DNA of 64,000 nucleotides from Bettongia penicillata ogilbyi (lineage: Eukaryota; Chordata; Mammalia; Diprotodontia; Potoroidae). This document shows positions 44,370-55,882 of this stretch, piece after piece. The DNA is taken from the NCBI GenBank assembly GCA_023548195.1, contig JAJHZJ010000121.1:1364220-1428219 (forward strand). Direction: 5' to 3'. Each line of letters starts with the position of its first letter. Position 1 is the first letter of the stretch. A program made the position numbers and the translations under genes. The notes under the pieces were generated by a model. The model did no database searches. It had not been told where the DNA came from and was given only the letters and a program-made list of their open reading frames with translations.

Positions 44370-44402
44370 TAGATAGATAGATAGATTTAGATATAGATAC
44401 AC
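44370..44402. repeat. (GATA)n microsatellite, short
   Basis: Four GATA units followed by decayed units. Confidence 0.9.
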
Positions 44403-44530
44403 ACATAATTATAAAATTAAGATCTTTCTGTAAAGAAGTAGATTTCGGATGGATTTCTGCCCCAATAAAGGAACCTGGACTCATAATCACATTACTGAAA
44501 GTGGCTGATGCTCTATTATTTTACAACTTT

Positions 44531-44776
44531 GTTGTTTTTCAGTCATTTCAGTTGTGTCTGATTCTTCATGACCCCATTTGGGGTTTTCTTGGCAACGATA
44601 CTGGAGTGGTTTGCTATTTCCTTTTCCAGCTTATTTTATGGCTGAAGAATTGAGACAGAGGAGATTAAGTGACTTGCCCAAAGTCACACAGCTAGTAAGT
44701 TTCTGAGGTCAGATTTAAACTCAGATTCTCCTGATTCCAGGGCTGGTGCCCTATCCACTGTGCCACCTAGCTGCTA
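44531..44776 (-). mobile_element. Marsupial tRNA-derived SINE, full length
   Basis: Antisense: 'cattcaagttgtg'-like 3' end (here 'tcatttcagttgtgtctgat'), 'gaccccatttggggttttct', 'tggagtggtttgctatttcc', 'cacacagctagtaagtttct' and 'tgtgccacctagctgct'. Confidence 0.9.
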
Positions 44777-45999
44777 ATGAACCAAGATTTAGGCAAATAC
44801 TCCCTGTGTTCTGCTGAATTTGTTTTTCTTTTGAGAAGGTTAATCAGAGAAGAATTTGATGTTGGCACTTGTTAGACTTGCAGCTGACTCAATATTATTT
44901 ATGGAGTATTTTAGCATCTTCAATGTATAGAATTTGTAAATCACTGATAGCTCCACCCTTGGACCTCATCTTAGTTTCTTGGAATGCATTGGGGCACTTT
45001 GTGAGGATGGAACCATTTGAATGAATGAAAAAGACTTTGCACCAAGTATAGTGCTTGGCACATTTCTGTTCATTTTAAACAAAATTTAAGCAAAATTTAA
45101 AACACATTCATTTAAATTTGAAAAGTAAAATGTTCAGTACATATGAGTTTAAAAGAAAATGTGTAGAAGTATTACATTAATGTAAGAGGAAAATGTAAAT
45201 CAGGCAACAAATATTCATTAAGGCTCCTTAAAGCTACCGAACCATTGTTTTAAGGAGCACATGGTAAAAAAAAAAAAATTATACCTTTGCAATTCCTAAG
45301 AGGTGGAAGGAAAAATAATAGACCAAGATAGACTATTTATTTGACATTTAAAAAATAATATACAAGTTGTCTGTAAGAGCAGCAGACATGAATGTTTCAG
45401 TCTGTGATAGAGAGCTCTTTCATTGAATATTGTGCATGCTGAGACTTTTAAAGCAGAATGGCTGATGAGAATTTGTGAATTTCTTCCTTATATTCCTCTC
45501 TACACTTGCGTTAGTACTTAAATTACCTAACAATTTAAGGATACCTCATATTTTTTTTTCTTTTTGGTGTTCTTATAAGAATTTCCCATTTGATATTCTG
45601 TCTTATGCCTTGAAAGTCTTTCTGGATGGCTGCCAGCTTGATCACCAGGGACTTATGGAATCTTTGCCAGTTCATATGCAGGGCAGATTATCCACTGAGA
45701 GCCTCCCCAGTGCATTGGTCCTAGGCTTTCCAATGAAAACAGGACGCATCAGACCTTTTTTTAGACTGACCGTGGTAACCAGAATCTGAGATCTACAAAG
45801 CAGGATGAGCGTATTTTTATCATGTCAGGTCAAGAATAAAGTTCCTTTGCCATTCTGGATAAAAGCCTACTTACCAAGGGTAGACATTTTAAACTTGGTG
45901 ATGCTAAAGATCATGTGGGTTTCCATTTTTGGTAACATGGCAGAGTGCAAGGTGTCAGTCTATCTCTCTTTGTCTCTAGCTCATTCCATCCTCCTTTCT
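44777..45999. other. Unique sequence, no supported gene
   Basis: Open frames of 104 codons (45475-45789, +) and 128 codons (45805-46191, +) lie end to end. Neither shows a recognisable domain, and the second runs into an L2 copy. I do not call either a gene. Confidence 0.45.
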
Positions 46000-46365
46000 C
46001 TTCCTCCCCCTCTGCCACAACCTCTCTCCCTCTTCAGCACTGTTTCTTATCCATCTTTTAATACTCAATCCAAATACCACCACCTCCCTGAAACTGTCTA
46101 TGAGTCTCCCATCCATTGCCTTGTAGTAACACATTTCTTCCCTAGACTTGAAAAAATACTTGGTTTCTTTATCTTATCATGGGATGTGTGATGTTGTGTA
46201 ATATTGTAATGTATTTGCCTCTATTAGATTATAAAGCTATGAGGACAGAAACTCTGCTTCTTATACCAATTTTGCATCTCCCTTAATTACTAGCACAATA
46301 CTTTTCCTACAGTACTGTACCACTTAATTAATATCTATTGCATGAAAATATGTATGGATTTCCAA
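46000..46365 (+). mobile_element. L2-like LINE 3' end
   Basis: 'ctcaatccaaataccaccac', 'ctccctgaaactgtctatga', 'tagattataaagctatgagg', 'acagaaactctgcttcttat' and 'actagcacaatacttttcct'. Confidence 0.8.
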
Positions 46366-46408
46366 ATGAATGAATGGACCAGTAAGAACACACTACAGTA
46401 CTTTCTAC

Positions 46409-46440
46409 TATCAGGTGTGTAGTGTATCAGGTGTGTAATG
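46409..46440. repeat. 16-bp tandem duplication
   Basis: tatcaggtgtgtagtg is followed by tatcaggtgtgtaatg. Confidence 0.95.
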
Positions 46441-46444
46441 GACA

Positions 46445-47180
46445 TTTACACAGTCCATTGTGCAGGAGAAAATGAAAGAAACTTGGGGGAGGCAGAATTT
46501 TGGGGTGAAGAAGGAATGGAAGGGAAATTGTCCCTAGTGTAGCATATGCAGAGCTAGAGATTTGATTTGGGTTCTTGAACCTGGTATATTTGTCCTTCAG
46601 CTTCTGTAAACTTTAGAGTAGACTGATGATGGCATGCTTTTTAATACACCAAGGTCAATAGCAACTTGTATCCTATGTTTACAGCCTACACCTTGTATTT
46701 TGATACAGCCTAAACTAGTATTTTAAGGTCTGTTGTAGAGACTAAGATGAGTGGAACTTTTCTTTTTTCCTAGGCACTTTTGCGTTCCACAGAAAGCAAC
46801 TTGAATATATTCCTTACATGCACATGCTTGATGGTGGTAATTGGGGAAGATGAAAAGAGTATAACTCAAAAAAGAATCCCACCTACACGCTGCAAGCAGT
46901 TTTAATAACATGGGTGGCTTTTAGAAACCATCTGATTATACAAAAAACCAGAAGATTTCCTGAATTGGAGACCAAGCAGAAAAAATAGTCATACTCTGAT
47001 TCTGTGTAGGTATCCTAAGTGTCTTGAGAAGTCTGTTTATAAGAGTTGTCTTATTCCTCCCATACATTAAGGCCTGTGGATTAAAGCATTTTTCATCTTT
47101 CTTACATGATTTTTAAACTCACACAAAACACTAAAATAATTCAATAAGTGAGCGAAGCTTAGAGTTAATCAGAACCTAAT
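46445..47180. other. Unique sequence, nothing recognised
   Basis: No gene or repeat signature found. Confidence 0.4.
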
Positions 47181-47184
47181 AATA

Positions 47185-47285
47185 AGTGTGCATTAATGTA
47201 GAGTTTTAAAATGTGCAAAGCTCTTTGCAGGCTGTGTTCTTTGATCCTTACAACAACCTTGTGAGATGGGTGGTATTATTAGTTA
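47185..47285 (-). mobile_element. MIR-like SINE, 3' part
   Basis: 'atgtgcaaagctctttgcag' and 'tgatccttacaacaaccttg' followed by 'tgagatgggtggtattatta'. It stops where a second MIR begins. Confidence 0.75.
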
Positions 47286-47505
47286 AAATCATTAGAACTG
47301 GTATTTACATAGCATTTTTAAGTTTGCGAAGTACTTTATGTGTGTTTCCTCATTTGATCCTTACAACAATGCTGTGAAGTAGATACTATCATTAGTTCCA
47401 TTTTACAAATAGTGTAACTAAATCTGAAACAGGTTAAGTAAGTATCTGAGGCAGGATTTAAACTCAGGAATTCCTGACTATAAGTCCAACCACCTTAGCT
47501 ACCAA
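47286..47505 (-). mobile_element. MIR-like SINE, near full length
   Basis: 'ttgcgaagtactttatgtgt', 'tgatccttacaacaatgctg', 'gtgaagtagatactatcatt' and 'aaacaggttaagtaagtatc'. It lies in the same direction as the partial copy to its left. Confidence 0.8.
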
Positions 47506-47794
47506 GAACTAAAATTGCTTATTCTGCCCAAAAATCTGTCACAGGTGATTTGAACACTGTCTTGTCTCCTTTATTGGATATGCCTATGAGAGAACAGATA
47601 AAATAAAGACAATATTTCCTTCAGTTTTTAAAATGAAAATATTTGTGGTGTCAGAATTTCAAAGTTGATTTACTGTAGATTTGGACTTTTAAGTGGACAG
47701 TGGAGAAAGGACTGAAACCTTAGTTGAAATTGCAGTGTGACTGATTCATATAAGAGAAAATGAAGAATTCTGAGATGATGACTTGAATTTGGGC

Positions 47795-47870
47795 GCATTG
47801 CTTCTCCCATTTAGTCTCCCCATCTGTAAAATGGGGAGTATGGACTGGATTTTCTCTAAGAGGCAGTATT
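47795..47870 (+). mobile_element. MIR3-like SINE fragment
   Basis: 'agtctccccatctgtaaaat' and 'ggggagtatggactggattt'. Confidence 0.55.
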
Positions 47871-47874
47871 TAGT

Positions 47875-48245
47875 GGGGAGAGCAGTAAACTTGGAATCAG
47901 AAAACCTAAGTTTGATAACAGTGATGATGAATAGTGCTTACTATGTGTCAGGCACTGTGCTAAGCAATTTCCAATTACTATCTCATTTGATCCTCGTAAC
48001 AACTCTGGTAGGTAGGTGCTATCATTATCCTCATTTTACAGATAAGAAAACTGAAGCAAACAGAAGCTAAATGACTTGCCCAGGGTCACAGAGCTAGTAA
48101 GTGTTTGAGATCACATTTGAACTCAGGTCTTTCTGGCTCTGTGTAGGCTACTCCTATTTGAGACCTGACTCAAAAATTTGCTAGTTGTAGTTATGCAAAC
48201 ACTGACAAATTACTTAAATTTCTCTTTGCTTCTCAATTTTTTTTA
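47875..48245 (+). mobile_element. CORE-SINE split by a MIR
   Basis: The head 'gagcagtaaacttggaatca' with 'gaaaacctaagtttga' lies left of the inserted MIR. The core 'acactgacaaattacttaaa' lies right of it. Confidence 0.6.
47915..48150 (-). mobile_element. MIR-like SINE inserted in a CORE-SINE
   Basis: Antisense: 'ctatgtgtcaggcactgtgc', 'tcatttgatcctcgtaacaa', 'cattttacagataagaaaac', 'gacttgcccagggtcacaga'. It is less diverged than most MIRs here. Confidence 0.85.
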
Positions 48246-48261
48246 ATGTAAAAGACAGACT

Positions 48262-48660
48262 GAGTTTAACAAAGATTGATTAAATGCCTATTTATATGGA
48301 CAGTGTTCATGATATAAAGATATGTATGATATAATCCCTGTTCTCAAAGAGCCTCTGGTTTCATGTGTAGGGTAGATATTTATAGGAATAACCATGATAT
48401 AGAGGACAATGACATTAACAAAGGAAGGGGCCACAGAAAATACTTTGAGAAATGTTAGGAGGAAGAGATCTCTTTTATCTGGAAGGAAGGGGGTATCACA
48501 GACAGCTTCCTGGAGGAGGAACCATTGAGGGAAGGGAAAAGCTTCATCAGATGAGGATATGAAAAGGCCAAAGGGAGAACAGATTCCAAATATGGAGAAT
48601 GACTGAAACAAAGAGACTCAGACAGGTTAGGGAGAGATGAGACAGTAACACGTAGGAAAG
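48262..48660 (-). mobile_element. L2-like LINE 3' region, antisense
   Basis: 'tccctgttctcaaagagcct' is the antisense L2 tail. It is followed by 'acagcttcctggaggaggaa', 'ccattgagggaagggaaaag' and a purine-rich body. The open frame of 107 codons at 48288-48611 (-) lies in this relic but is not intact LINE coding sequence. Confidence 0.6.
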
Positions 48661-48692
48661 TCAGTGATAAGTTTTTGTTACTGTGATATCTC

Positions 48693-49250
48693 TAATAGGC
48701 CAATACCCTCAAAGAGATTAAAGAAGGAGGAAAAGGACCCATATGTATAAAAATAATTGCAGCAGTTCTTTTTGTAATGGTAAAGAACTGGAAATTTAGA
48801 GAGAGAGTGCTCATCCTTTGGCTTATCAAATTATGGCATATGAATGCAGTGAAATACTGTTGTGTTATAAAATGATGAAAGGGTTAGATTCAGAGAAACC
48901 TGGGAAGATTTGTATGAACTGATACAGAGTGAAGTGAGCACAATTTGAATGGACTTAAACTTGGATAGACTCAAAATCTCTGGTTGAAGCAATCACCTAT
49001 CATGTTTCCAAAGGATTGATGATGAAACCTGTCTGCTTACTGTGAGTTGATATATTCAGCATGCAGAATGAGACATAAACATTTTTGGACATGGACAACA
49101 TGGAAATTTGTCTTAACTATGCAATTTTATTAAAAAGGTTTTGTTTTTCTTTTAAATTTGAGAGGTGATGGAGAGAATATTTTCTTGTTAATTTTGTTTC
49201 TTAATTCTTGCTTTTTATTAATTTTTTAAAAAAAGCAAATAAAGTGAAAG
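48693..49250 (+). mobile_element. L1 LINE 3' end, diverged
   Basis: 'aataccctcaaagagattaa', 'aggaaaaggacccatatgta', 'agcagttctttttgtaatgg' and 'gaactgatacagagtgaagt' match the same L1 segment as 7740-8000. It is 5'-truncated and frame-broken. Confidence 0.8.
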
Positions 49251-50060
49251 ATAAGAAAGGGAGTAGTATGAAAATAATATGAAACTTAGGCTTGAAATAT
49301 GGGTTGGAACCATATTGTGGAAGATTTAAATGTCATGGTTGTAAGTTAATACTTGTTTTGGTCAGTGATGGTAAGTCACAGAAGGTATTCATAAAGGAGA
49401 ATGACATAATACATCAGGCTATTGTGAAGAAACTTTTCTGTAAACTTTAAAGTCATATATAAGTGTGAGCTAACATCTAAGTTTCATTCTTCCTAGAGGA
49501 CACTGTGATTCTCTAGTCAGACTGCTTTTCAGTTTTTGCTATTATTGAAATGACATGTGAATTTGGCTTTATGTAGTGCTAGATGACTTTAATTTCTTAG
49601 ATGAATGGTTCATTTCACAAACCAGAGAATTTTTCAAGAAGCAAGATGAAACCCTAGAAATTGAGCTTCTGACAACTCAACGTATGCCTAGTTTCAAAAT
49701 AAAAATGGTGCTATGCTTTAAGGACTACTATCTGCCCCTTATTTAGAAGGGACACTTCCTAATTTTAGTAAGAAAAAGAATCCATCCACCATTCCAACAA
49801 AAATTTATTACCTTCTTAATCTGGGATATCTAAGTGGTTATGGGGTTCGGACCTTCCTTCCTTTTCCCAGTCTTTTCCATTCATGAACCTGGCATACTGT
49901 CTAGTTGACCTCAGGGAACTAAGGTACTTCACCATAGAAGTTGTATGTAATGGCTTTTTATTTACCTGTCTTTTGTACCAGTGGGCATGTCCTGGTTACA
50001 CAGATGTAAAAATATGTGGTCTTTTTCTTAATGCTGAAATGTCTGTTTTTTAGCAGACTT
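49251..50060. other. Unique sequence, nothing recognised
   Basis: No gene or repeat signature found. Confidence 0.4.
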
Positions 50061-50067
50061 TTACCTT

Positions 50068-50260
50068 TAATGCAGTTAAGTGACTTGCCCAGGGTCACAT
50101 AGGTAAGTTAAAAATCTTACCCCAGATACTTTATAGACATATACCTCTGGACAAATCATTAACCTGTCTGGCCTGAGGTTTCCTTATCTGTAAAACTTGG
50201 TTAGGGTTGGATTTGATGGCCTTCAAGGTCCTTTACAGTTTTAATTTTATGTCCTTCTGG
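50068..50260 (+). mobile_element. CORE-SINE fragments (mixed orientation)
   Basis: An antisense core piece 'taagtgacttgcccagggtc' at about 50078 lies beside a sense MIR3-like part, 'ctggacaaatcattaacctg', 'ggtttccttatctgtaaaac' and 'tgatggccttcaaggtcctt'. Confidence 0.65.
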
Positions 50261-51714
50261 TAATACGTCTCTTAAAATTGCTTTTGATATGTTGAAAAAG
50301 GTTTTCCCAGCAGTAACTATTATCTCTTTTGCTCTTAGCCATTACAAATAGCCACTGACTTCTAAACAAACATCATACTCATATGAAGGACAGAGTTCAT
50401 GTTACTCCCTGGTCTGGAATAAACTAAAAACAGTCCCAACTCTTTGGTTTGTGGAAGCAGAATGCTGAAGATTTAACCCATTCCAGTCTGTAGTGCTTAT
50501 ACATGTTTGTTCTAAAGCACCTTGTTGACTTACCTTTTAGATTTCCATTCTTAGAATGAATTACTCCTTTGCTGCTTCCTTTGGGAGAGCACAGGAAAGG
50601 AAGCATGCCACGTGGACAGATGCTCTGATTCTGCTCCAGTCTCTGGCTTGCTCCAACACCTGCAGAATGTTAGGAATAGGCCAAGCCAAAATGTGAAGTT
50701 AACTTTGTACTTGGGGCTTCACAGCTTTCATTAAATGTTGTCAGCAAGGTGAAAGTATGAGGAAGAGGCATAGCTGGGGATAGCTGTCCTAATCCCTTGT
50801 TTTATTTGGAGATAGCAAAAGCCTTATTCAGTAATTCATCCAGAGACAGAAAGATTTGGAGGGAAGATGCTCAGAGCCTGTTACTCTGCTGAAATATTCT
50901 GTTGTGAGGGCTGGGGGTAGGACAGAAAAATTTCCACTTCTCTGGTAGAAAATAAAGGTGGCAAAATGCATTCACACTCAAAGCAAGTGCAGTCTCTTAT
51001 GTTGTTACTGTTTTCCACTCCTCTCATCAGAACTCCCCCAGCATACATTTAAGCTGTCTTCTCCAAATCTTAGTGACTCTTTTTGGCTTGGAGGAAAAAA
51101 TCCTGCTTGACTTTGAATGGAAAAGTAAGTGGGAAAGGTGTGGGTGGGAAGGGAATTGTATGAAGTTATATGAAGAGCATTTACTAATGTTTATGAAAAT
51201 ATCAACATTTGTAGTACAGATGGTACTTTTTGATGCAAAACATGCTTGTGTAGGAGTGAAAAAAAAATCCAACATATGTCTTGAATTTTCTCTGTGCAGA
51301 TCATTCCTTAAATAGCCTTCCTTGTGTTACTTTAGGTTTATACATGTTGAGACCACTGTGTGTTATATCCCTCATAAACACTCTTCCCCTTCCCCCACCA
51401 TCCCAAACAAAACAGACTACGGCTGGTTTATTTGGGAGGAGGGATGGAGAAAGCCTCCAAGCAGCTGGAGGATAGTCTGTAAATTAGACCACAACTTTTT
51501 TTTCCTCCAGAGCAGGTTAAGTAACTGGATCTGTTTTCCTTGCTTAGTATAACTGAAAGCTGAGCAAGCCCTAAGGCCCTTCCACAAGCGTATTTTAAAG
51601 TGATGCAAAGGTTAGGATGATGAACTTAGGTTGTAGAAGATCTTGAAATGAAATGACTTTTGGCATAGAATAATGAAACTAGCTCTATTTAAAAATTTTT
51701 ATGTATATAGTTAA
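50261..51714. other. Unique sequence, no supported gene
   Basis: Several overlapping open frames of 60-82 codons occur on both strands at 51027-51608. None has recognisable domains or a plausible exon context. Confidence 0.45.
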
Positions 51715-51717
51715 ATC

Positions 51718-51920
51718 AAATCAGCAATTATTTATTTATCAGTTGACTGCTCTGTACCAGCCACTGGGCTACGTAGCTAAGGATACAAAAAAAGAGGCAA
51801 AAACAGTCAAGGAGCTTACAGTATAATATGGGAGACTGCACATAAACAGCTGTGTACAAACAAGACATTTACAGGATAAATTAAAGAAAAGAGAGACATG
51901 TTGTTAGCATTAAGAAGAAC
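51718..51920 (-). mobile_element. L2-like LINE 3' end, antisense
   Basis: 'ttgactgctctgtaccagcc', 'actgggctacgtagctaagg', 'caaggagcttacagtataat' and 'gtgtacaaacaagacattta'. Confidence 0.75.
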
Positions 51921-52264
51921 TGTCTGTTTCATTAATAGCAATAGGTTAGTATATGAAAAGAATACTTGCTCATTGTAGATTGTATAGGAAAAAGACTAGG
52001 CCTTGTAATTTCTATTTAATGAAACATTTTTCACACAGGAAAATAGGAAGAATGAGAAGCCCAGAGCTTAAAATCATTTCAGTATCATTTAGAGTTGGAA
52101 GTCATAATTTAGAGTACCTCTTTATACCTATATTAATTTAAACTTTCCTTGACTTTTAACCAATTTCATTTGGAAATGTTGTACAAAGCGAAGAACTAGC
52201 CTCCATTGAGGATCCTGGAATATGAACCTCTGCCACATTTTTTGCAAGTAAAGTGAATTTTGGC

Positions 52265-52485
52265 TTGGAGACCTGGACCAAGATTCAGGAACTCTGGGTC
52301 CTAGTTCTGACTCTGTCATTAATTTGCTGTGTAACCTTGGGTAGTGTGCTCATTACTCTTTCTAGTTTGGTTTTCCTATCTTTAAAAATTGGAATAATAG
52401 TGCTATCTATCTAACTATCATAGGCATTATGAAGACGAAGTAGAGTAATATATGTAGAGGTATTTTGAAAAGTATTAAGTCCATC
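52265..52485 (+). mobile_element. MIR-like SINE
   Basis: 'ggaactctgggtcctagttc', 'gctgtgtaaccttgggtagt', 'aatagtgctatctatctaac' and 'cattatgaagacgaagtaga'. Confidence 0.75.
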
Positions 52486-52889
52486 TACTTAATGTATTAT
52501 CTCTCATGTGGTTATATAGCTAAATGTGGTTTGTGACTCTAGAAGGTAATTGTTTTGCATAATATTAAGCCAACTTGTTATCTTATAATCCTTGTGCATT
52601 TATTCCTTACATATATATCATATATAATTAGGTCAAATTTTCAATGTTTTATCCACTGAGATTATACTATGATTTTATGAGATGGCTCTAACTCATAAGA
52701 ATGAAGCATGAATTATGTCAGTGACTTGTGATTTTGTGACTAATGGATACTTTGATGACCTCACACAATTCTGTACACTGACAAAAACATTCATGTGATT
52801 CTTGGAGGAGTGGGGGGAGACATTGATGACCTTACATGATAAAAATAAACTAAATGACATCTAAGTAGATGAGTAGGAATTGGTGGGTG
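52486..52889. other. Unique sequence, nothing recognised
   Basis: No gene or repeat signature found. Confidence 0.4.
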
Positions 52890-53255
52890 GTCATAGATTT
52901 CAGAGTTGGAAAGGGCTACAGAAATGCTCAAGTCCAGATTCTTCAATATACAGCTGGAAAAAAAAAAAACACTGAAGGCTAGAGATTTACAAGGTCATGT
53001 AGCAGCTAGGTGACACAGTGTATAGAGTGCCAGGTCTGGAGTCAGGAAGACTCATCTTCCTGAGTTCAAATCTGGCCTCAGACACTTACTAGCTGTAGGA
53101 TGGCAAACCATCCCAGTAATTTTGGCAAGAAAACCCCAAATGGGGTCACAAGCGTCAGATACAACTGACCAACAGCAAATGGCTACTTAGGAGCAGAGAT
53201 AGAATAAGAAGTTGGGTCTCCTGACCCCTCATCCAGTGCTGGTTACTTTAACTCT
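52890..53255 (-). mobile_element. MIR3-like SINE split by a tRNA-SINE
   Basis: The left half is 'atttcagagttggaaagggc' to 'gatttacaaggtca'. The right half is 'gaagttgggtctcctgaccc' and 'ctcatccagtgctggtta'. The tRNA-SINE lies between them. Confidence 0.7.
53000..53185 (+). mobile_element. Marsupial tRNA-derived SINE with internal deletion
   Basis: 'gcagctaggtgacacagtgt', 'gagttcaaatctggcctcag' and 'acacttactagctgta' jump directly to 'ggcaaaccatcccagtaatt' and 'aaccccaaatggggtcacaa'. The middle (about 60 bases around the 'cctcatctgtaaaatg' block) is missing compared with the copy at 58291. Confidence 0.85.
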
Positions 53256-53299
53256 ACATATATATTAAGCTTTATACATTTAAAAAGTTTCCATAGTCA

Positions 53300-53477
53300 G
53301 TAAGTTTTGCATGACTACATGTGTATAACCCATATCAAATTTCATGCCTTCTTAATGAAGGCATTTAGTGGGGGAGAAAGGGAGAGATTTTGGAACTCAA
53401 AGTTGTAAAAACGTGTTAAAGATTGTTTTTACATGTAACAGGGAAAAAATAAAATACTAAATAAAATTTAATAAAAT
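53300..53477 (+). mobile_element. L1 LINE, extremely 5'-truncated, with target duplication
   Basis: Only the last part of the L1 3' UTR is present: 'ttttgcatgactacatgtgt', 'ataacccatatcaaatttca', 'ttggaactcaaagttgtaaa', then an A-rich tail. The flanks tttccatagtca at 53288-53299 and 53478-53489 are identical. Confidence 0.88.
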
Positions 53478-53489
53478 TTTCCATAGTCA

Positions 53490-54760
53490 AAGTTAAATCA
53501 GTTTTATACTGATCTGTATAAACCTGCGCTGATTACTTTAGCTTTATACATGCATGTAATTTTGGTTTTATACATGTGCTTGTCTCTCTACGTGTTATAC
53601 ATTATTTGTAGGACTGAGTTTAGCAGTGTGTGGTGTTGAAGTGGGTTAGTTTGTTAAGGAAGAACTTGATCATTTGCTTGCTTTATGGGAGAAAAACAGA
53701 CACCTTGGAAAGTTGGGAGTCACCATTTGAAATGCCATACTTTTTGGCACTTTGGGTATTTACTTGATTAAAGGCAGTTAAAAAGTGTGTCTAAATCCCA
53801 AATTTCAAACAGACTTTCAGCATTTCCAGGGTTGAAATTTGGATTAAAAAAAACACCCAAGTTGCTTGTAAAGTTCTTAACAATTGGAATACAATGATGG
53901 TATAGAATTTGTTCTATGTTGTAACCTCACTGAGATCATTTTAAGAAAGTATGATGTTTTAATTTCAAGAAAGAATTTTAGCCAGTGGCTAATCCTGAAA
54001 CAAGCACCACTTTGTACTGTGCAAAGAAATGCTCCAATACTGATATAACCTTTTCATTTCCTGGCAGTGTCCAGGCAGACTGGCTGGAATTGCCTCACAG
54101 CTTTGTGTCCTTTGCAAGTGGCCTTGCTACACACAGCCTGACTACTGGGGAGTAAAGTTGTTAACTAATTCTACTTTGAAAAGTCTGCATTTATTACCAT
54201 TTTTCCTTTCTTGTTGATTGTTTGGAGTTAAAGAATGCACATTATTTTCCCCTCCCCCCTTTCCTTGGACTTTTTGAACAAAGTTAGGTTGGCTGTGCTC
54301 CAACTCCTCCCCTTTGATGAGGAGGGTAAGCACATCCTGATACATCAGCCAGCTGGCTACCTTCCCTTGTTCACAGCATTAATATGCTTCTACAAAGTGT
54401 TCTGCTGCTGTTAGTTAGGGGAGACCTTGTGGAACCTGTCTCAAACTCAGTTATTCCTGCTTGCAACAAAGAAATCAGGGCTCCCTATGTGATACAAACC
54501 TAAAGAAATGTATCTTCATGTTTAGCCTGACAAAAATCATCAGGCAAGGTCAGAACAAGCATGAAACTCAAGCAGTGCCTGTCATCATCATTTCAGATAG
54601 TGACTTTAGTTTCGTGTTTGCTGTCTATGACTTTTCTCTGTTAAATGAAGTGCTTTGTGAGTGGTCAGTGTTAGCTAATGGTACTTTAATATTACTCTGA
54701 AAGAGTTTACATTTAAATCAAGTCAAGAGATACACACATAATAGATACATATAATTTTAT
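53490..54760. other. Unique sequence
   Basis: No gene or repeat recognised. The less AT-rich block at 53990-54400 is listed as a possible regulatory element. Confidence 0.45.
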
Positions 54761-54790
54761 TTACATATACATATATATATATATATACAC
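54761..54790. repeat. (TA)n microsatellite
   Basis: AT/TA run with a CA interruption. Confidence 0.9.
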
Positions 54791-54814
54791 GTGTGCTGCA
54801 CACATGAGATACAG

Positions 54815-55200
54815 AATAAATATGAAGTCAATAAATACAAATCAAATACAAAATACCTTGAGAGAAAGGGCACTGCTAAGTAAGGAAAACATGAAAGGCT
54901 TTATGTAGAAGGGGTTGCTTGAGAAGCATCTTGAAAGAAAAGAGGGACCCAAGGGGGTGAAGGTGAGGAAAGGAGTGCATTCCAGGCTTGAGACAGAGAT
55001 GTTGTGAAAATAGGGAGATAGGGGGTGGAGTGTCCTATGTGGGAAACAGACAGAAGAGCATTTTGGGTGGATTGTAAAATATGGAAGAATGAATATGTGG
55101 CTGCAAAAACAGATTGGAAAGGGCTTTAAAGCTGAAACAAATGTTTATGTTGCATTTTAGTGGCAGTTTGGCAATAAGATGCTAAGGTGATAGTTTATAA
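54815..55200 (-). mobile_element. L2-like LINE 3' region, antisense
   Basis: 'gaaaggctttatgtagaagg', 'ggagtgcattccaggcttga', 'gtgtcctatgtgggaaacag' and 'ggaaagggctttaaagctga' follow the purine-rich body of the antisense element also seen at 48262-48660. Confidence 0.65.
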
Positions 55201-55369
55201 TGGTCATATATTTGTCCTAATTTTAGACAGCTGAGTAGATTAAAAACATAAATTCTTTTAACTATTTATTACAGGGGGTTGGAGAAAGAAGGCCCTTTTT
55301 GCTCATACACACAGTAGGCATTTGCTAGTTTTTTATAATTGAGAGAGAAACTTTTTCCAAAAGCACTTT

Positions 55370-55560
55370 GCCTGCTCCATGGGGCTCTTCTGCTTTAACT
55401 TGTATGAAATCATCCGTATGTATGTCCCGTCTCCCTACTAGGTTATAAACTCCATGAAAATAGGAACTCTGTCTAAGCTAAATTTTGTCTCCCCCTCTTC
55501 ATCCAGCATAGTGCCTTCCGGGGAAAAGTAAATCCATAGATGTTTGTTGAGTGAGTTAGA
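55370..55560 (+). mobile_element. L2-like LINE 3' end
   Basis: 'aggttataaactccatgaaa', 'ataggaactctgtctaagct' and 'tccagcatagtgccttccgg' followed by 'gatgtttgttgagtgagtta'. Confidence 0.75.
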
Positions 55561-55882
55561 TGAATTTCATCATGATTCCAAGAGTTGCTGTGGTTGAAAA
55601 ATTCATCACTCTGTGGCTAGACTAGGGATGAGCCTTTCAAAATTTAGTTAGGCTACTTATCCGGCAGACTTATCTGTCACCACTTCCCATACTTGAATTC
55701 TTTCTAGCTTAGCCTACCCTTTATGACAACACTTTAAGATTTTTGTTGCCATAGACTTAGGGAACCCATGGTTGCCTTCGTGTTGTGAGGAGGCATGAAG
55801 AAAGGTTTTTGGCCAAATAGCAGATAACAATACATGGGAAGTGACTGGTGGAAAGAAGGAGTGTAGGAATGTAAGGATGGTA

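Noticed and set aside
45475..46191. Two consecutive open frames of 104 and 128 codons, possible small gene
   Set aside because: They are in different frames with no recognisable domain, and the second overlaps an L2 3' end; chance openness is likelier.
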